Source: Myxococcus fulvus
Lineage (GTDB): Bacteria; Myxococcota; Myxococcia; Myxococcales; Myxococcaceae
Length of the DNA: 64,000 bases
Reading direction: 5' to 3'
NCBI RefSeq assembly: GCF_900111765.1
Contig: NZ_FOIB01000006.1
Span: forward strand, 1 to 64,000
Part shown: piece by piece, positions 1-9,395 of the stretch
Layout: each line of letters starts with the position of its first letter
How positions within the stretch are numbered: the first letter of the stretch is position 1
Position numbers and translations under genes: made by a program
Notes under the pieces: generated by a model
Told to the model about the DNA's origin: nothing
The model's database searches: none
What the model saw: the letters and a program-made list of their open reading frames with translations, nothing else

Positions 1-83
1 TCCAGAAGGCCACCGAAGCTGTTACTCAGCGAGATGCCGAGGGCTGGTTCATTCATTGTGGCTACCCGGTTCCGTGCGACTGA
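1..83 (+). CDS. C-terminal end of a probable IS630-type transposase (partial)
   Basis: The frame opening at position 3 reads to a TGA at 81-83 and ends in AEGWFIHCGYPVPCD. As I recall it, the C-terminus of many IS630-family transposases carries an xxGWFxHCGY motif of this kind. The gene begins outside the window. It converges on, and overlaps by about 20 bp, the VCBS-repeat gene on the other strand, which suggests that an insertion element landed in that gene. Only 26 residues are visible, so the family call rests on one motif; the inverted repeat of the element was not identified. Confidence 0.5.
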   Translation, partial: QKATEAVTQRDAEGWFIHCGYPVPCD

Positions 84-2115
84 TCACCGCTATGACTCTT
101 CCTCACGGTGAACCAACCGCCCCAGCCCGAGCCGTCCTTGGCCTTGTGCAGGGCGTAGTCGTCCTTGCCGTCGTGATCGAAGTCACCGACGACCGGCGTG
201 TCGTCGGGCTCGCCCATGAGGAACGTCTGACGGGGGCCGCCGGTCAGGCTCGAGTGCCAGACGAACTGGCCATACATCCACTGGGACGTTTCGGATTGGA
301 ACAGCGGGGTCGCGAAGCGCTCGTAGACCGCGATGTCCGTGACGCCATCTCCGTCGTAGTCCGCGGCGAGCGGAATGGCGCCGGGCTTGCCCAGGTCGAA
401 CCAGCTCCAGTGCTGCCCCCGGCTCCGCCACACCGTGAAGTACCCGGGCGTCGCGGCGTCCGAGGCCGGGGTGTAGACGACGTAGTCCGTGATGCCATCT
501 CCGTCGTAGTCACCCGTGAGCGAGACATCTCCAGGCATTCCGCCCGCGAAGCGCATGAGCCGTGGCAGCGAGCTGGCCTGGACGGTGAGCATGCCCGCCT
601 GGGGCAGGGCGGGCGACGGCCAGTACCACGTGAAGTCAGACGTCCCGTCTCCGTCGAAGTCATCCTTGCGCCGCTTCTGGGGAAGGTCCGTGTAGACGTG
701 GACCTCCCAGGGGCCGAAGGTGTCCGTCCAGCCATTCAGGGGGGTGCTGTAGGGGATGGGGCCGCGCTGCTCGAAGAGGACGCGGGCTGGCGTCCCAGCG
801 CTCCAGCCCACTGGCACGATATTGCCGGTGACCGGGGTCGGTGTGCTGTTGGCGACGATGATGGTGCGGCGTTGCCCGACCTTGCGCTGGATGCCCACGA
901 GCCCGGTGGGGAGCGTCACGGCCCCTCGGGTGTCGGAAACCAGGGCGGGCTCCAGGAAGCGAAGCTGGGCCGCGACCTTCTTGATGTCCCACCAGAGCTG
1001 TGAGTCCCGCGGGATGACATCCGTCCCCCACCAGAAGATGCCTCGGGCCCCCTGGATGATGGAGGAATAGGCCATGTAGCGGGTCTCCGTGTAGTTGGGG
1101 CGTCGGCCCACCACCCCGCCGTCCATTTCCTCCCAATCACAGCACTCCGTCATGCCTTGTCCCTGGAGCACCATCAGGACGGGACCCTTGGGTGTGTAGG
1201 GCGCCACGAAGTCCTCGTCGTAGAGCGCGCGCATGGACTCGGCGGTCTCCGCGGGTGCATTCAGGGGCGCCATGGGAAAAGGCGGGGAGGTGCCGTCGGG
1301 CCTGAGGGGGATGGGATACCGGTCCTGCCCCCAGGCGTTCGCGGCGGTCATCCATTGCCGATACTGCGCGGGGGAGAAGCCAGGCACATCTCCCCAGGGA
1401 GGGACGCCCTCGTACGCGTTGGTGGCGGCGACCTCCGTGTAATAGACGGGATGCGCGGGATCCCGGGCGTTGACGAACTGGCGGAAGCTCACGGCCTCGG
1501 CGAGGGTGGGGAGGCGCTCTCGCAGCGCGGCGGTCGCGCCCGCGTCGATGACGCCATCGGTCCGCACGAGCTGTCCGCCGCCCTCCATGTTCCAGCCCAT
1601 CTCGTCCATGGAGTCGTAGCCGAGGAGCGCTGGCTTGTTCTTCAGCTCCTGGATCTTGAGGTCCAAGTCGCTGCCGACATGGTGCTGGGCATCCTTCTCC
1701 CGCACCCAATGCAGCGCGTTGCCTGGCTCGTGCAGGTGCTTCCAGTTCCACGCCTTGCCGAGGACGTGCACGCCATGCTGCTCGAACTTGTCCAGGTCGG
1801 CGGCGGTCAGGTCGGGGAGCTCATGGAGGATGGTATTGAATCCCACGCGGCCCAGTTCGCCCTGCGCGAGATCTGACTTGTTGATGTTGGGTTGGTATCT
1901 CGCGGGGCCTCCATCTGGCGTGCTGGCCGTGGTGGGATAGTCGAAGACCCCGATCACGAAGAAGCGTTTGCCTTCGTGAATCCAGAAGGGTCCTTCAGGA
2001 GGGATTTCGGAGGGGTCCGCGGCGGAGAGCTGGGGAGGACCACGCCCAGTGCGGCGAGCCCTCCCGCCAGCAGCAACCTGCGACTTCGGGAAGGTTCTCC
2101 TGGGTTGGGGCGCAT
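62..2115 (-). CDS. Secreted glycosidase-like protein with C-terminal VCBS/FG-GAP repeats; damaged at both ends
   Basis: The mature part has a TIM-barrel-like region of about 400 residues with WWGTDVIPRDSQLWW, then four calcium-binding repeats of the DxDxDGxxD type (DFDGDGTSD, DYDGDGITD, DYDGDGVTD, DFDHDGKDD). It is probably an exported polysaccharide-active enzyme. The ATG at 2115 begins a clear twin-arginine-like signal (RSRRLLLAGGLAALGVV), but this lies one frame away from the mature sequence; adding one base in the GGGG run at 2032-2035 would join them. An unbroken frame upstream to 2164 gives an Arg-rich, unlikely N-terminus. The last repeat stops just after WFTVRKS, where the preceding repeat continues, so the C-terminus looks cut by the adjacent transposase remnant. 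Confidence 0.75.
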
Positions 2116-2234
2116 GGCCGCGTCTTACCGCGAGGCTGTGTTCTGGGGATGCAATGATTTGCATTGCGTCACACCCGCCTTCCAGGCAGGCTTCACTCCA
2201 GGGCCGGTGATGGTGTCAGTGCAAGGGGATTTCC

Positions 2235-3410
2235 TTGTTCAAGTCTCTTCGTTCCTGGGCAGCAGCCCTGTTTATCCTGAATATTGCGTGTTCATCCTCG
2301 GAGCCGGAGCCCACCGGTCCCCGACCGGGCGACTTCGTGGAGGGGTGGCCCCAGAGGGTCGACGACCAGCCGGTGCAGTTCGTTCCGCTGGCCTCTGGTG
2401 GCGTCGTCGGGAGGGGTCGGACGCATGTCAATTCGAGGAATCTCCGGAGCCCCGGCAAGATCATCCGCTATGACGTGGCGGAGGGGGGGCTCTCCCAGGC
2501 GGACCTGATCGAGGGCGGGGTGCGGACGTACGGCCCCTTCGTGCTGGACGCCCAGCAGCGTGTCCTGACCGCCGAAGGCGGCATCGAGCCCAATTTCCAG
2601 CTTCGGATGTGCCGAATCCATGCAAGCGAGGGGACGTTCGACCCATCCTTCGGGCAAGGCGGGTGCGTGTCATTCTCTGACATGCAGTATGGGAATGTCG
2701 TCGACATCATCGCACTGCCCTCTGGCGGCGTGCTGGTGAGCATGAGCGGTGGAGACGCTCCCCTTGTCCAGTTGACCTCGACAGGGGTGTTCGACAGCGG
2801 CTTCGGGACCGATGGGGTCGTGCGGCAGTTTGCTCACGTGAGTTCGTTGGCGGCCCAGTCCGATGGACGCGTTCTGCTCTCGTTTCCACGGCTCGCGGAC
2901 GGCACTCGGGGCAAACTCGTCCGCATTCTTCCCTCCGGTGCCCTGGATTCGAGTTTCGGGCAGGGGGGCGAGATTCCCGAGGCGGGGGGAATCCTCCAGG
3001 TCGGCGCCGACGACTCGTTCATGGTCTGGAGCGGCCAGAGTCTCTTTTCGTATCTTGCGGACGGCACGCCGGACGTGACGTTCGGAACGAACGGGTCGGT
3101 GAACGTCCAGGAACTCACAGGGACCACGACCAGTCCGTTCGGGATTCGCGCATTCACCCGGGATGCGTCGGGCCGCATCTATGTCTCCGCGGGGTTCGGT
3201 ACGGAGGCGAGCGGCTTCGGCGGACTGCTTGTCCGGCTGACGCCCTCTGGGAGCCTGGACCCGGACTTCCAACTGCGGCTTGGAGACGGGATTCATCTCC
3301 ACCAGGTGGGGTCCGCGCTTGCCATCGGCGCCGATGGGAAGGTCTGGACCATGATGAGCTTCGACCCGAACTACCAGAATGCCATGCGCCTCGTGTTGAT
3401 CCATCCCTGA
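2235..3410 (+). CDS. Delta-60 repeat lipoprotein
   Basis: Predicted outer lipoprotein of 391 residues with signal MFKSLRSWAAALFILNIAC and acylated Cys at about residue 19. The body holds repeats of the delta-60 type, each ending in a LDSSFGxGG-like turn (FDPSFGQGGCV, FDSGFGTDGVV, LDSSFGQGGEI, PDVTFGTNGSV, LDPDFQL). These build a beta-propeller-like fold common in myxobacterial surface proteins; no catalytic role is known. The gene is divergent from the VCBS gene with about 120 bp between starts. No partner gene is visible. Confidence 0.85.
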   Translation: MFKSLRSWAAALFILNIACSSSEPEPTGPRPGDFVEGWPQRVDDQPVQFVPLASGGVVGRGRTHVNSRNLRSPGKIIRYDVAEGGLSQADLIEGGVRTYGPFVLDAQQRVLTAEGGIEPNFQLRMCRIHASEGTFDPSFGQGGCVSFSDMQYGNVVDIIALPSGGVLVSMSGGDAPLVQLTSTGVFDSGFGTDGVVRQFAHVSSLAAQSDGRVLLSFPRLADGTRGKLVRILPSGALDSSFGQGGEIPEAGGILQVGADDSFMVWSGQSLFSYLADGTPDVTFGTNGSVNVQELTGTTTSPFGIRAFTRDASGRIYVSAGFGTEASGFGGLLVRLTPSGSLDPDFQLRLGDGIHLHQVGSALAIGADGKVWTMMSFDPNYQNAMRLVLIHP

Positions 3411-3663
3411 GGTGACCCACACCCGCGCGCCCGAGCCAGGGCAGGGAGTCTGCGATTGGCGCGCGTGGATGCGGTCGATTGGGACGCAGCCGCGTCCCAC
3501 CCGCACGCACGCTGACGGCCTGACCCAGGGGCGTCCGACAGGACTTCAGGTGGTACGTGCTTTGCTGTCTGTCCTGGTCCAGGCCCGCGGAGGGTCTGCC
3601 GCATGCGGACCTCGTGATTGGCGCGCGCCGTCCACGGGGCGGCTCGCTTGGATTCCTCCCAAC

Positions 3664-5382
3664 ATGGTCGCCAAGAACCTCCATCAGAAAACGACTTTCT
3701 ATCGCTTCTTGAAGTCGCTCCGGATCGATCAAGGACAGCTCGCTCCCGGCGAACGCTCGGTGGAAGAGGTGTACGAGAAGGAGCATCTCGACGCGCTCTT
3801 CACGCTCGTCCAGGGAGGGGCCAAATACACCATCGTCGAGCAAGACGAGACCGCCGTGATACGAAAGGGCGGAGCCCTGCTTCAGGTCGCATTCGAGTCC
3901 CGGTATCGACTGGAACCGGGGGTGCCTTTCTACCACACCTTCGACGCGACCAAACGAGGGCTCGAGAAGTTCCACAGAGCACTCTCCGGGATACATGGCG
4001 ACCTGAATCCGAACCGGAAATTACCGGAACAGTCCATCGGTATGACCGTGGGCGTCGAGCTCGAGGTCAAGGCCGTGAAGGAAACGGTGGAACATACCGC
4101 GGACGTCTTTCAGCTCACGATGATCATTCTCCCCAAGACGGAGACGGAGAGGGAAACCCGCGGCGGAGATGCGGAGTGGGAGGCACTCCTCAACGCGCGC
4201 CCCGTGCTCTTCAAGAACAAGAACATCTCCCTGGCCTGTGAGGTCAATGATGCCAATCGGACGTGCTTCTTCGAGTTCATCACCCAGAAACGCGCGACGC
4301 AGAGCACGGAGCTCCTTCAGGAGAGCACGGACGACATGCTCTTCGTCGCACAACATCTGTGGCACTACATCAACTGCCCGCCGCCAAGCCAGGAAGACCG
4401 CCCCGAGCAGCCCACCATCGAGGACTTCGTCCGTCACTACAACACGCTCCTCAAGACCGAGTCGGTCTCAGCGGACACGCATCCACCGCTGGAGTTGATC
4501 GAATGGTGCGTTCGCGAGGACAAGCATCACAGGTCCATCGTCGAATGCACCTCCGTCCTCGACGCCAACGTAGCGAAGCTCCTCTTTCGCCTGCCCGACG
4601 CCCGCAAGGGAGGCGGATACACCCCTCAGCTGGACCCTCAAGTCACGTTCACCTTGCCGTTGGAGCGGGTCCAGGCCTTCTATCGCTCATCCGAGACCTT
4701 GTTCTCGCTCACTCATGAGCTGCAGGGGGTGAGCAAGCCCAAACCATGGAACGTCCGGAGCCTCGAACAGGCCGCCGTGACCGTCGGCAATCAATTCGTC
4801 GACGGCTTCTTCCTCGGGCAGTGGCCCACGACCTGGAGCAGGATGGGGGCGAAGGAGTTCTACAGGTACATGCCTCAGCTGCAGAAGGGAACGGACAGCG
4901 CCATCCCCGAGGCCGAAGGGCGCCTGCTCCAGAAACTGCGCGGCCTCTTCTCCATCATCGCCCTGTACGGTTTGACCGCACGCTTCGAGGACGACATTCA
5001 GACCGATGGCGTGGCGCACAGCGGGCTCGCCAAGAATTCTTATGGCTTCCTCCCCAAGAGCAGCATCTACCACTTGATCCGGAGAGGGCTGGGCGAGGAG
5101 GACCGGGCGCTGCTCCTCAAGGCCGTGACAAAGAGGCCGAACAAGCTCGAGAACATCCTGCTGGCATTGATCAACAACGTCGAGAAGCCCCTTCCACTCC
5201 CCGATGCCACCTCGATGCCCCCCGGCAAGCAGGACTCCCGACGACGTTATCTCCCGGTCTGGCAACTGACGGAGCCCGCGCAGGGCGTGCTGGGGTTGTC
5301 GAAAACGTATGCCCTCTATCCATTCCTCCCGAAGGCAACCCAGGGCACGCCCTGCAAGTGCAGCCAGTTCGCCAGCGGCTAG
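3664..5382 (+). CDS. Unrecognised cytoplasmic protein, 572 residues
   Basis: I do not recognise this protein. There is no signal peptide or membrane segment. The start at 3664 (MVAKNLHQKTTFYRF) is chosen because the open frame further upstream to 3412 reads as non-coding, Arg/Pro-rich sequence. Residues 126-137 read GMTVGVELEVKA, and a later FFEFITQKRA (about residue 205) and GGGYTPQLDPQVTF (about 318) give acidic and strand-forming segments. This order is faintly reminiscent of the G-V-E-x-E motif of amidoligase-type (glutamine synthetase-like) folds, but that is a guess. Codons ending in A or T are more common than in neighbouring genes, suggesting horizontal gain. The gene stands alone and converges on the pentapeptide-repeat gene. 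Confidence 0.7.
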   Translation: MVAKNLHQKTTFYRFLKSLRIDQGQLAPGERSVEEVYEKEHLDALFTLVQGGAKYTIVEQDETAVIRKGGALLQVAFESRYRLEPGVPFYHTFDATKRGLEKFHRALSGIHGDLNPNRKLPEQSIGMTVGVELEVKAVKETVEHTADVFQLTMIILPKTETERETRGGDAEWEALLNARPVLFKNKNISLACEVNDANRTCFFEFITQKRATQSTELLQESTDDMLFVAQHLWHYINCPPPSQEDRPEQPTIEDFVRHYNTLLKTESVSADTHPPLELIEWCVREDKHHRSIVECTSVLDANVAKLLFRLPDARKGGGYTPQLDPQVTFTLPLERVQAFYRSSETLFSLTHELQGVSKPKPWNVRSLEQAAVTVGNQFVDGFFLGQWPTTWSRMGAKEFYRYMPQLQKGTDSAIPEAEGRLLQKLRGLFSIIALYGLTARFEDDIQTDGVAHSGLAKNSYGFLPKSSIYHLIRRGLGEEDRALLLKAVTKRPNKLENILLALINNVEKPLPLPDATSMPPGKQDSRRRYLPVWQLTEPAQGVLGLSKTYALYPFLPKATQGTPCKCSQFASG

Positions 5383-5406
5383 GGGCGGGTCCGCTCGCGG
5401 GCCGCT

Positions 5407-6066
5407 CTACCGGGCCTTCCTCGGCGCGCGCTTCGGTGCCTCGTCGTGGAAGCCCGCCACCAACATGCCCAGGTTCCGCGCGAGCGCGACCGCCGTCTCC
5501 ACCGGGACGCGCACGTCCTTGAGCTTGTTGTGCTGCGGGTCGAGGAACGTGCCCACCGTGTCCCGGAAGTCCACGCGCGTGAGCATGCAGCCCCGGAAGT
5601 TGCTGCCGCTCAGGTCGGTGCCCGAGAAGTCCGAATCCGTCAGGTCCAAATCATAGAAGTTCGACTCCCGTGCGACGCAGCGCAGGAAGTCCGTCTTCCG
5701 CAGGCTCAGTCCGACGAACGAGCAGTACGACAGGCCGCACTCCACGAATCCCAGCTCGGGGTTCGACGCGAGGTTGCTCCAGTCGATGCCCATCAGCTTC
5801 GAGCCCTCGAAGCGCACGTCCCGGAGCGCGGTGGAGGACAGCTGCGCCCGGGTGAGGTTGCTGCCACGGACCACGCAGTTCTCCAGCCGCGAGCCCTTCC
5901 ACCGGCTCTCCTGGAGCTGGCAGTTCTCGAACGTGCACCGATAGAACTCCTTGTCGGTGAGCACCACCCCCTGGAGGTCGAGCCCCTCGAAGGTCTCGTT
6001 CGCGAACGACTCCTCGCGCGCGAGCCGCTCCACCACCCCCGGGTCCATCCCACGCTCCGTCGTCAT
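5407..6066 (-). CDS. Pentapeptide-repeat protein, Qnr/McbG-like
   Basis: A 219-residue protein made almost wholly of A(D/N)LxX-type pentapeptides (for example CTFENCQLQESRWKGSRLE, LDLTDSDFSGTDLSGSNF), giving a right-handed beta-helix. Size and the split into two repeat blocks around SNLASNPELGFVECGLS resemble Qnr proteins, DNA mimics that shield gyrase and topoisomerase IV from quinolones. Whether this one does so cannot be read from sequence. ATG at 6066 is preceded by GAGGAG nine bases away and is preferred to an upstream non-ATG start at 6096. A basic tail (APKRAPRKAR) ends the protein. Confidence 0.85.
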   Translation of the reverse strand: MTTERGMDPGVVERLAREESFANETFEGLDLQGVVLTDKEFYRCTFENCQLQESRWKGSRLENCVVRGSNLTRAQLSSTALRDVRFEGSKLMGIDWSNLASNPELGFVECGLSYCSFVGLSLRKTDFLRCVARESNFYDLDLTDSDFSGTDLSGSNFRGCMLTRVDFRDTVGTFLDPQHNKLKDVRVPVETAVALARNLGMLVAGFHDEAPKRAPRKAR

Positions 6067-6096
6067 GTGCCGTGTCTCCTCGACCCGCTGCCACAC

Positions 6097-6452
6097 GCGA
6101 GCCAGGATCGTGCCCCGCTCACACGCGGAGCACCTCCTCGACGAGCCAGGCGGGGCGTTCGTCCATCATGCATGCTCCCCCCGAGGGCGACGACGGGATT
6201 GATGACGCCGTTCCCACCGCGCACGCGTGACGCGCGACAAGGCCAGACACCCCTCGGAATACAGCCTGGATGAGCGTCCTGGCGGCCACGCCGTCGGTCC
6301 TCGCGAACGTGGGATGGCCGGCGATGCATCCCGGGACTTCCCGTCGCACGGCGAGGCCTTCCCGTGCGCGACAAGGCCCTTCCCGGGGCTCACCCCACGT
6401 CCGATTTCGTGGCGCGGGACGAAGAAATCCGTCCCGCGTCACTCCCTCCGAC
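6097..6452. other. Gene-poor stretch between pentapeptide-repeat gene and carbohydrate-binding remnants
   Basis: No convincing gene. It carries a hairpin next to the upstream gene's stop (6414-6437) and a 16-codon minus-strand ORF (6169-6119, beginning MMDERPAWLVEEV) with a GGGGGAG before it, which could be a leader peptide of the pentapeptide-repeat gene or chance. The sequence GCGCGACAAGGCC occurs twice (near 6231 and 6366). Confidence 0.4.
6414..6437 (-). terminator. Hairpin after the carbohydrate-binding fragment
   Basis: Perfect 8-bp arms GCGGGACG/CGTCCCGC with an 8-base A/T-rich loop, 16 bp beyond the minus-strand stop at 6453. There is no T tract, so it may act as an RNA 3' end stabiliser or a weak terminator. 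Confidence 0.4.
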
Positions 6453-6767
6453 TCAGTCCCGCGTGACGGTGGGAGCGGGCACGACGCGAATCCAGTCGAT
6501 GTCGAACTGGATTCCCACGCCGCTGACCGGGTCCAGGCGCAGGTCGGTGATGGTGCCGGCCCAGTCGACATGGCCCGCCACCTCGAAGGTGAGCGTCTGG
6601 TAGGCGCCGTTGCCGGTGTAGGTCGTGCTCGTCGAGCGCGCCCCGGAGAAGCCGGGCAGGGTGGCCGTGGCGAAGAAGCGCTCCAGCGTGGTGGCCTGCG
6701 TCGCGCGCATCCGCACCTGGAGCTTCGCCACGCGATTCGCGCGGAACTCATAGGCGGTGTTCACCAC
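6453..6767 (-). pseudogene. Fragment of a secreted sugar-binding beta-sandwich domain
   Basis: The frame encodes about 104 residues ending DWAGTITDLRLDPVSG then FDIDWIRVVPAP. The WxGTxTxLRLDP...DIDWIR pattern is typical of the jelly-roll domain attached to extracellular polysaccharide-degrading enzymes. It lacks a start of its own (a GTG is the only candidate) and any signal peptide. It follows directly, in another frame, on the fragment at 6761-7072, so both look like pieces of one decayed or internally deleted exported protein. Confidence 0.5.
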
Positions 6768-7072
6768 CTGCGCGTCACCGTGAGGTCGTCCACGAAGGCG
6801 GTGCTGTCCGTGCCCTGCGGATGGGTGCCGTGCACCGCCACCGTGTGCGCCCCCGAGCCCAGCAGCACCGGGCCCGTGGTGAAGCGCGGGTACGTGCTGC
6901 CCGAGCCCGCCGGGGCGTACTGGTAGCCCGGCGAGGCCGCGAGCGCCGGGATTTCGAACGTCCCGTTGGGGAAGGTGAAGGCGGTGGAGGACGCGGAGCT
7001 CAGCGTCGCGGCGAACGCCTGCGCGGACACGCAGGCCACCGCCATGATAAGAATTGATATACGGCTATTCAT
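6761..7072 (-). pseudogene. N-terminal fragment of an exported carbohydrate-binding protein
   Basis: Begins with a good signal peptide (MNSRISILIMAVACVSAQAFA) and continues into FPNGTFEIPALAASPGYQY, then FVDDLTVTR at the end. These match the first and last strands of a short secreted beta-sandwich domain, while the usual middle (about 60-80 residues) is missing. The stop at 6761-6763 falls a few residues later, and the next fragment continues in another frame. DNA at the start (7040-7080) is unusually A/T rich. It may still make a small secreted protein of 103 residues. Confidence 0.5.
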
Positions 7073-7134
7073 ATTGGTCGGCATGAGCGAGTCCATGTCG
7101 CTCATTGCCAGGGAGCGTCAATCGCACACCGGTC

Positions 7135-8646
7135 TCACGTTCCCCAGAGCCAGGGATTGTAGAGTTCCCAGACGATGAGAGGCGTTGTGGTCCGCACGGC
7201 CCTACCCAGGTCCTCGAGGTTTCGCAGGGGGCTGCCCTCCGGGTAGCGGGACTTCGGCCGCTGGCGCTCGGGAAGGAGTCCCGCCGCGGTGAGCTCGGCG
7301 CCCAGGGCCGGGGACTGCCGCGCGCGCTCGTGGAAGGTTGCCGGGTCCCCCAGCTCCTGCGCGTGGATGAGGACGCCTCCCGCGCGGAGGGCCTGGACGA
7401 CCCGGAGGGTGTCCTCCCCGGTGCAGGGCGCGCGAGGACGCAGCGCGTCTTCGTAGAGCCCCGTGCCGCCGCGCGGAGGCCGGTTCCAACGGGCCCCGCG
7501 CTGGAGCAGCAGGGAGACGATGTCCGGCAGGCAGATGCCCGCCGCGTGCTGCAAGGGCGGGCGGGTGCTGTCGCTCTTGTCGATGTCCGCTCCCGCCTCC
7601 ACCAGTCGCCGCACGAGCGCGGTGTCCACGGGCTCCTTGCCTTGCATCGAGGTCAACAGGGGCGTCGCCGCGCTGGCCCCCGCGAGGTTCACATCGGCGC
7701 CGGCCGCGAGCAGGGCCTCCGTGAGGTCCCAATCCCGGGCCTCCACCGCCTTGATGAGGGCCGTGTCGGACCAGGACAGCTTGTCGTTGGGGTTGGCGCC
7801 GGTCTTCAGCAGGTGCTTCACCACCGAGCGCATCCGCTTCTCGACGAGCTGGGTGAGCGGAGGCGGCGTGGCGCCCTTCTTCACCAGGGCGAGCAGGGCC
7901 TTCTCGTTGTCCTCGCGAAAAGCCGCCTCCACGGCGGGCATGGGCGTGATGGTGATGCTCGAGCCGGGGCGCATCGACACGTCGGTGCCGGCGGGGACGG
8001 CCAGGTTGAAGTGGAGGCGTCCACGAGGAGCGAGTCCCGACGCCTCGATGGCGCGAATCATCGGCACGCTCTTCTGGTCCATGGCGAGGCTCAGGGCGTC
8101 CTCGAGCACGCGCTGCTGGAGGCGCCCGTTCGCCCGTGGGCCCAGTCGTTGGACCTTCTTCAACTGCTGCTTGCTCACCGCCGCCAGGAAGTCCGCTTCC
8201 AGGAGGCACGTCTCGTCACCGCGCGAGCCCGCCTTCACCAGCAGATTCTCCGCGCGCGCCGCGCCCGTGGAGCGCGCGAAGCACCGAGCGGACCAGCCCA
8301 AGGGAGGCCAGGCGCTGTTGCTGTGTCGGGGGACTCGCAGCAGCGGGTCCGCTCCCGCCTTCAGCAGCATCCGGACGAGGATGACGTCGTCCTTCTCACC
8401 CGACACCATCAGCGGTGTCATGTGAGGGTAGCCATTCGTGACATGGCCCGTGATGTTGACCGCCGACTTGTCGTCGAGCAGCTCCTTCATCCGCGCCGCG
8501 TCGCCGTCGAGCGCCGCCTGCATCACCGGCGTGTCCTCGGTGGAGCGGGGCTGGGACAGGTACTTGGGCCGCGCGCTGGCGAAGCCGCCGAGCAGGAGCA
8601 CGACGAGCGCCGCGGGCGCGAGCCGCTGGACGTGGGCGAGGCTCAT
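7135..8646 (-). CDS. Exported ankyrin-repeat protein
   Basis: 503 residues. The ATG at 8646 overlaps the stop of the upstream gene (ATGA), so the two are translationally coupled. A signal segment (LAPAALVVLLLGGFASA) is followed by ankyrin repeats: TPVMQAALDGDAARMKELLD, MTPLMVSG...MLLKAGADPLL, DTALIKAVEARDWDLTEALL, ATPLLTSM...RLVEAGADI, PPLQHAAG...LLLQRGARW. It is probably periplasmic or surface located and binds a protein partner; the partner is likely the Cys-rich product of the coupled gene. No enzyme motif is seen. Confidence 0.85.
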   Translation of the reverse strand: MSLAHVQRLAPAALVVLLLGGFASARPKYLSQPRSTEDTPVMQAALDGDAARMKELLDDKSAVNITGHVTNGYPHMTPLMVSGEKDDVILVRMLLKAGADPLLRVPRHSNSAWPPLGWSARCFARSTGAARAENLLVKAGSRGDETCLLEADFLAAVSKQQLKKVQRLGPRANGRLQQRVLEDALSLAMDQKSVPMIRAIEASGLAPRGRLHFNLAVPAGTDVSMRPGSSITITPMPAVEAAFREDNEKALLALVKKGATPPPLTQLVEKRMRSVVKHLLKTGANPNDKLSWSDTALIKAVEARDWDLTEALLAAGADVNLAGASAATPLLTSMQGKEPVDTALVRRLVEAGADIDKSDSTRPPLQHAAGICLPDIVSLLLQRGARWNRPPRGGTGLYEDALRPRAPCTGEDTLRVVQALRAGGVLIHAQELGDPATFHERARQSPALGAELTAAGLLPERQRPKSRYPEGSPLRNLEDLGRAVRTTTPLIVWELYNPWLWGT

Positions 8647-9254
8647 CGGGCGCAGTCCTCCGGACAGTTGCAGACCTGCTCGGCCCTCCCGCACACGCCA
8701 TCACCGCAGCGCACGCAGACCGGCTCGGCGGTGGTCCCCTCGATGGGGTCGCACTTGGGCCCGACGTAGTGCTCCAGGGAGCCACAGCGCGGCACGAGGC
8801 CAGGGCAGCACGCCACGTTGGCGCCCAGGATGCCCTCCTCCGCGCACGTCGCCTCGTTGGGATACCGGGGCTGGGTCCTGCAGAACCTCACGCCGTCGCA
8901 GTACGTCGCGAGCTCACAGTCCTTGGGGAAGTCGTCGCAGCGCTCCACCGACAGGCCCTCGCACCAGACGTCCTGGGTAGGCCGGCGCAGCTCGGGGCCC
9001 GGTGGCATCCTCTTGGGGATGCGAGGGTCGCGATAGGGTCCAGTGAGCGGCTTGACGGGCGGCGGCGGGGTGGGTGTTTCGGCCTTCGGCGCGGCCACCG
9101 CGGGGATGGGGAGGGCGTCCTGGGGCGTGTCCCGGGGCGGCACGACGAAGGCCGCCGCGCCACCCACGAGCAGACAGGCGACGACGAGCAGCAGGTTCTT
9201 CGCGACGCCCCGCCTCCGGGAGCCGGACGGCGGATGGGGTGCGGCTGGGGCCAT
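8643..9254 (-). CDS. Membrane-anchored cysteine-rich protein
   Basis: 203 residues from ATG 9254 (a TTG at 9266 is also possible). A basic SGSRRRGVAKN stretch precedes one hydrophobic helix (LLLVVACLLVGGAAAFVV), followed by a Pro-rich linker and a domain with about 18 Cys ending CGDGVCGRAEQVCNCPEDC. The latter resembles the disulfide knots common on myxobacterial surface proteins. The Cys count indicates export and oxidative folding. It is first in a two-gene unit with the ankyrin protein (4-base overlap). Function unknown. Confidence 0.75.
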   Translation of the reverse strand: MAPAAPHPPSGSRRRGVAKNLLLVVACLLVGGAAAFVVPPRDTPQDALPIPAVAAPKAETPTPPPPVKPLTGPYRDPRIPKRMPPGPELRRPTQDVWCEGLSVERCDDFPKDCELATYCDGVRFCRTQPRYPNEATCAEEGILGANVACCPGLVPRCGSLEHYVGPKCDPIEGTTAEPVCVRCGDGVCGRAEQVCNCPEDCAR

Positions 9255-9395
9255 CCCGTCATTCAACCCAAAGACAGGAGCACTTGGATAGTCACCACCA
9301 GCTCGGGGGGGCTCCGGGGCGCGTCATCACCCGTGTCACGGTTTCCGTATAACCTTGTTCTCATTGCGGCCCGAGGGGGCGAGGAGTCGTGCGAC

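Noticed and set aside
6119..6169. 16-codon minus-strand ORF upstream of the pentapeptide-repeat gene
   Set aside because: It has a purine-rich site and sensible residues, but is too short to tell from chance; kept only as a remark in the gap entry.
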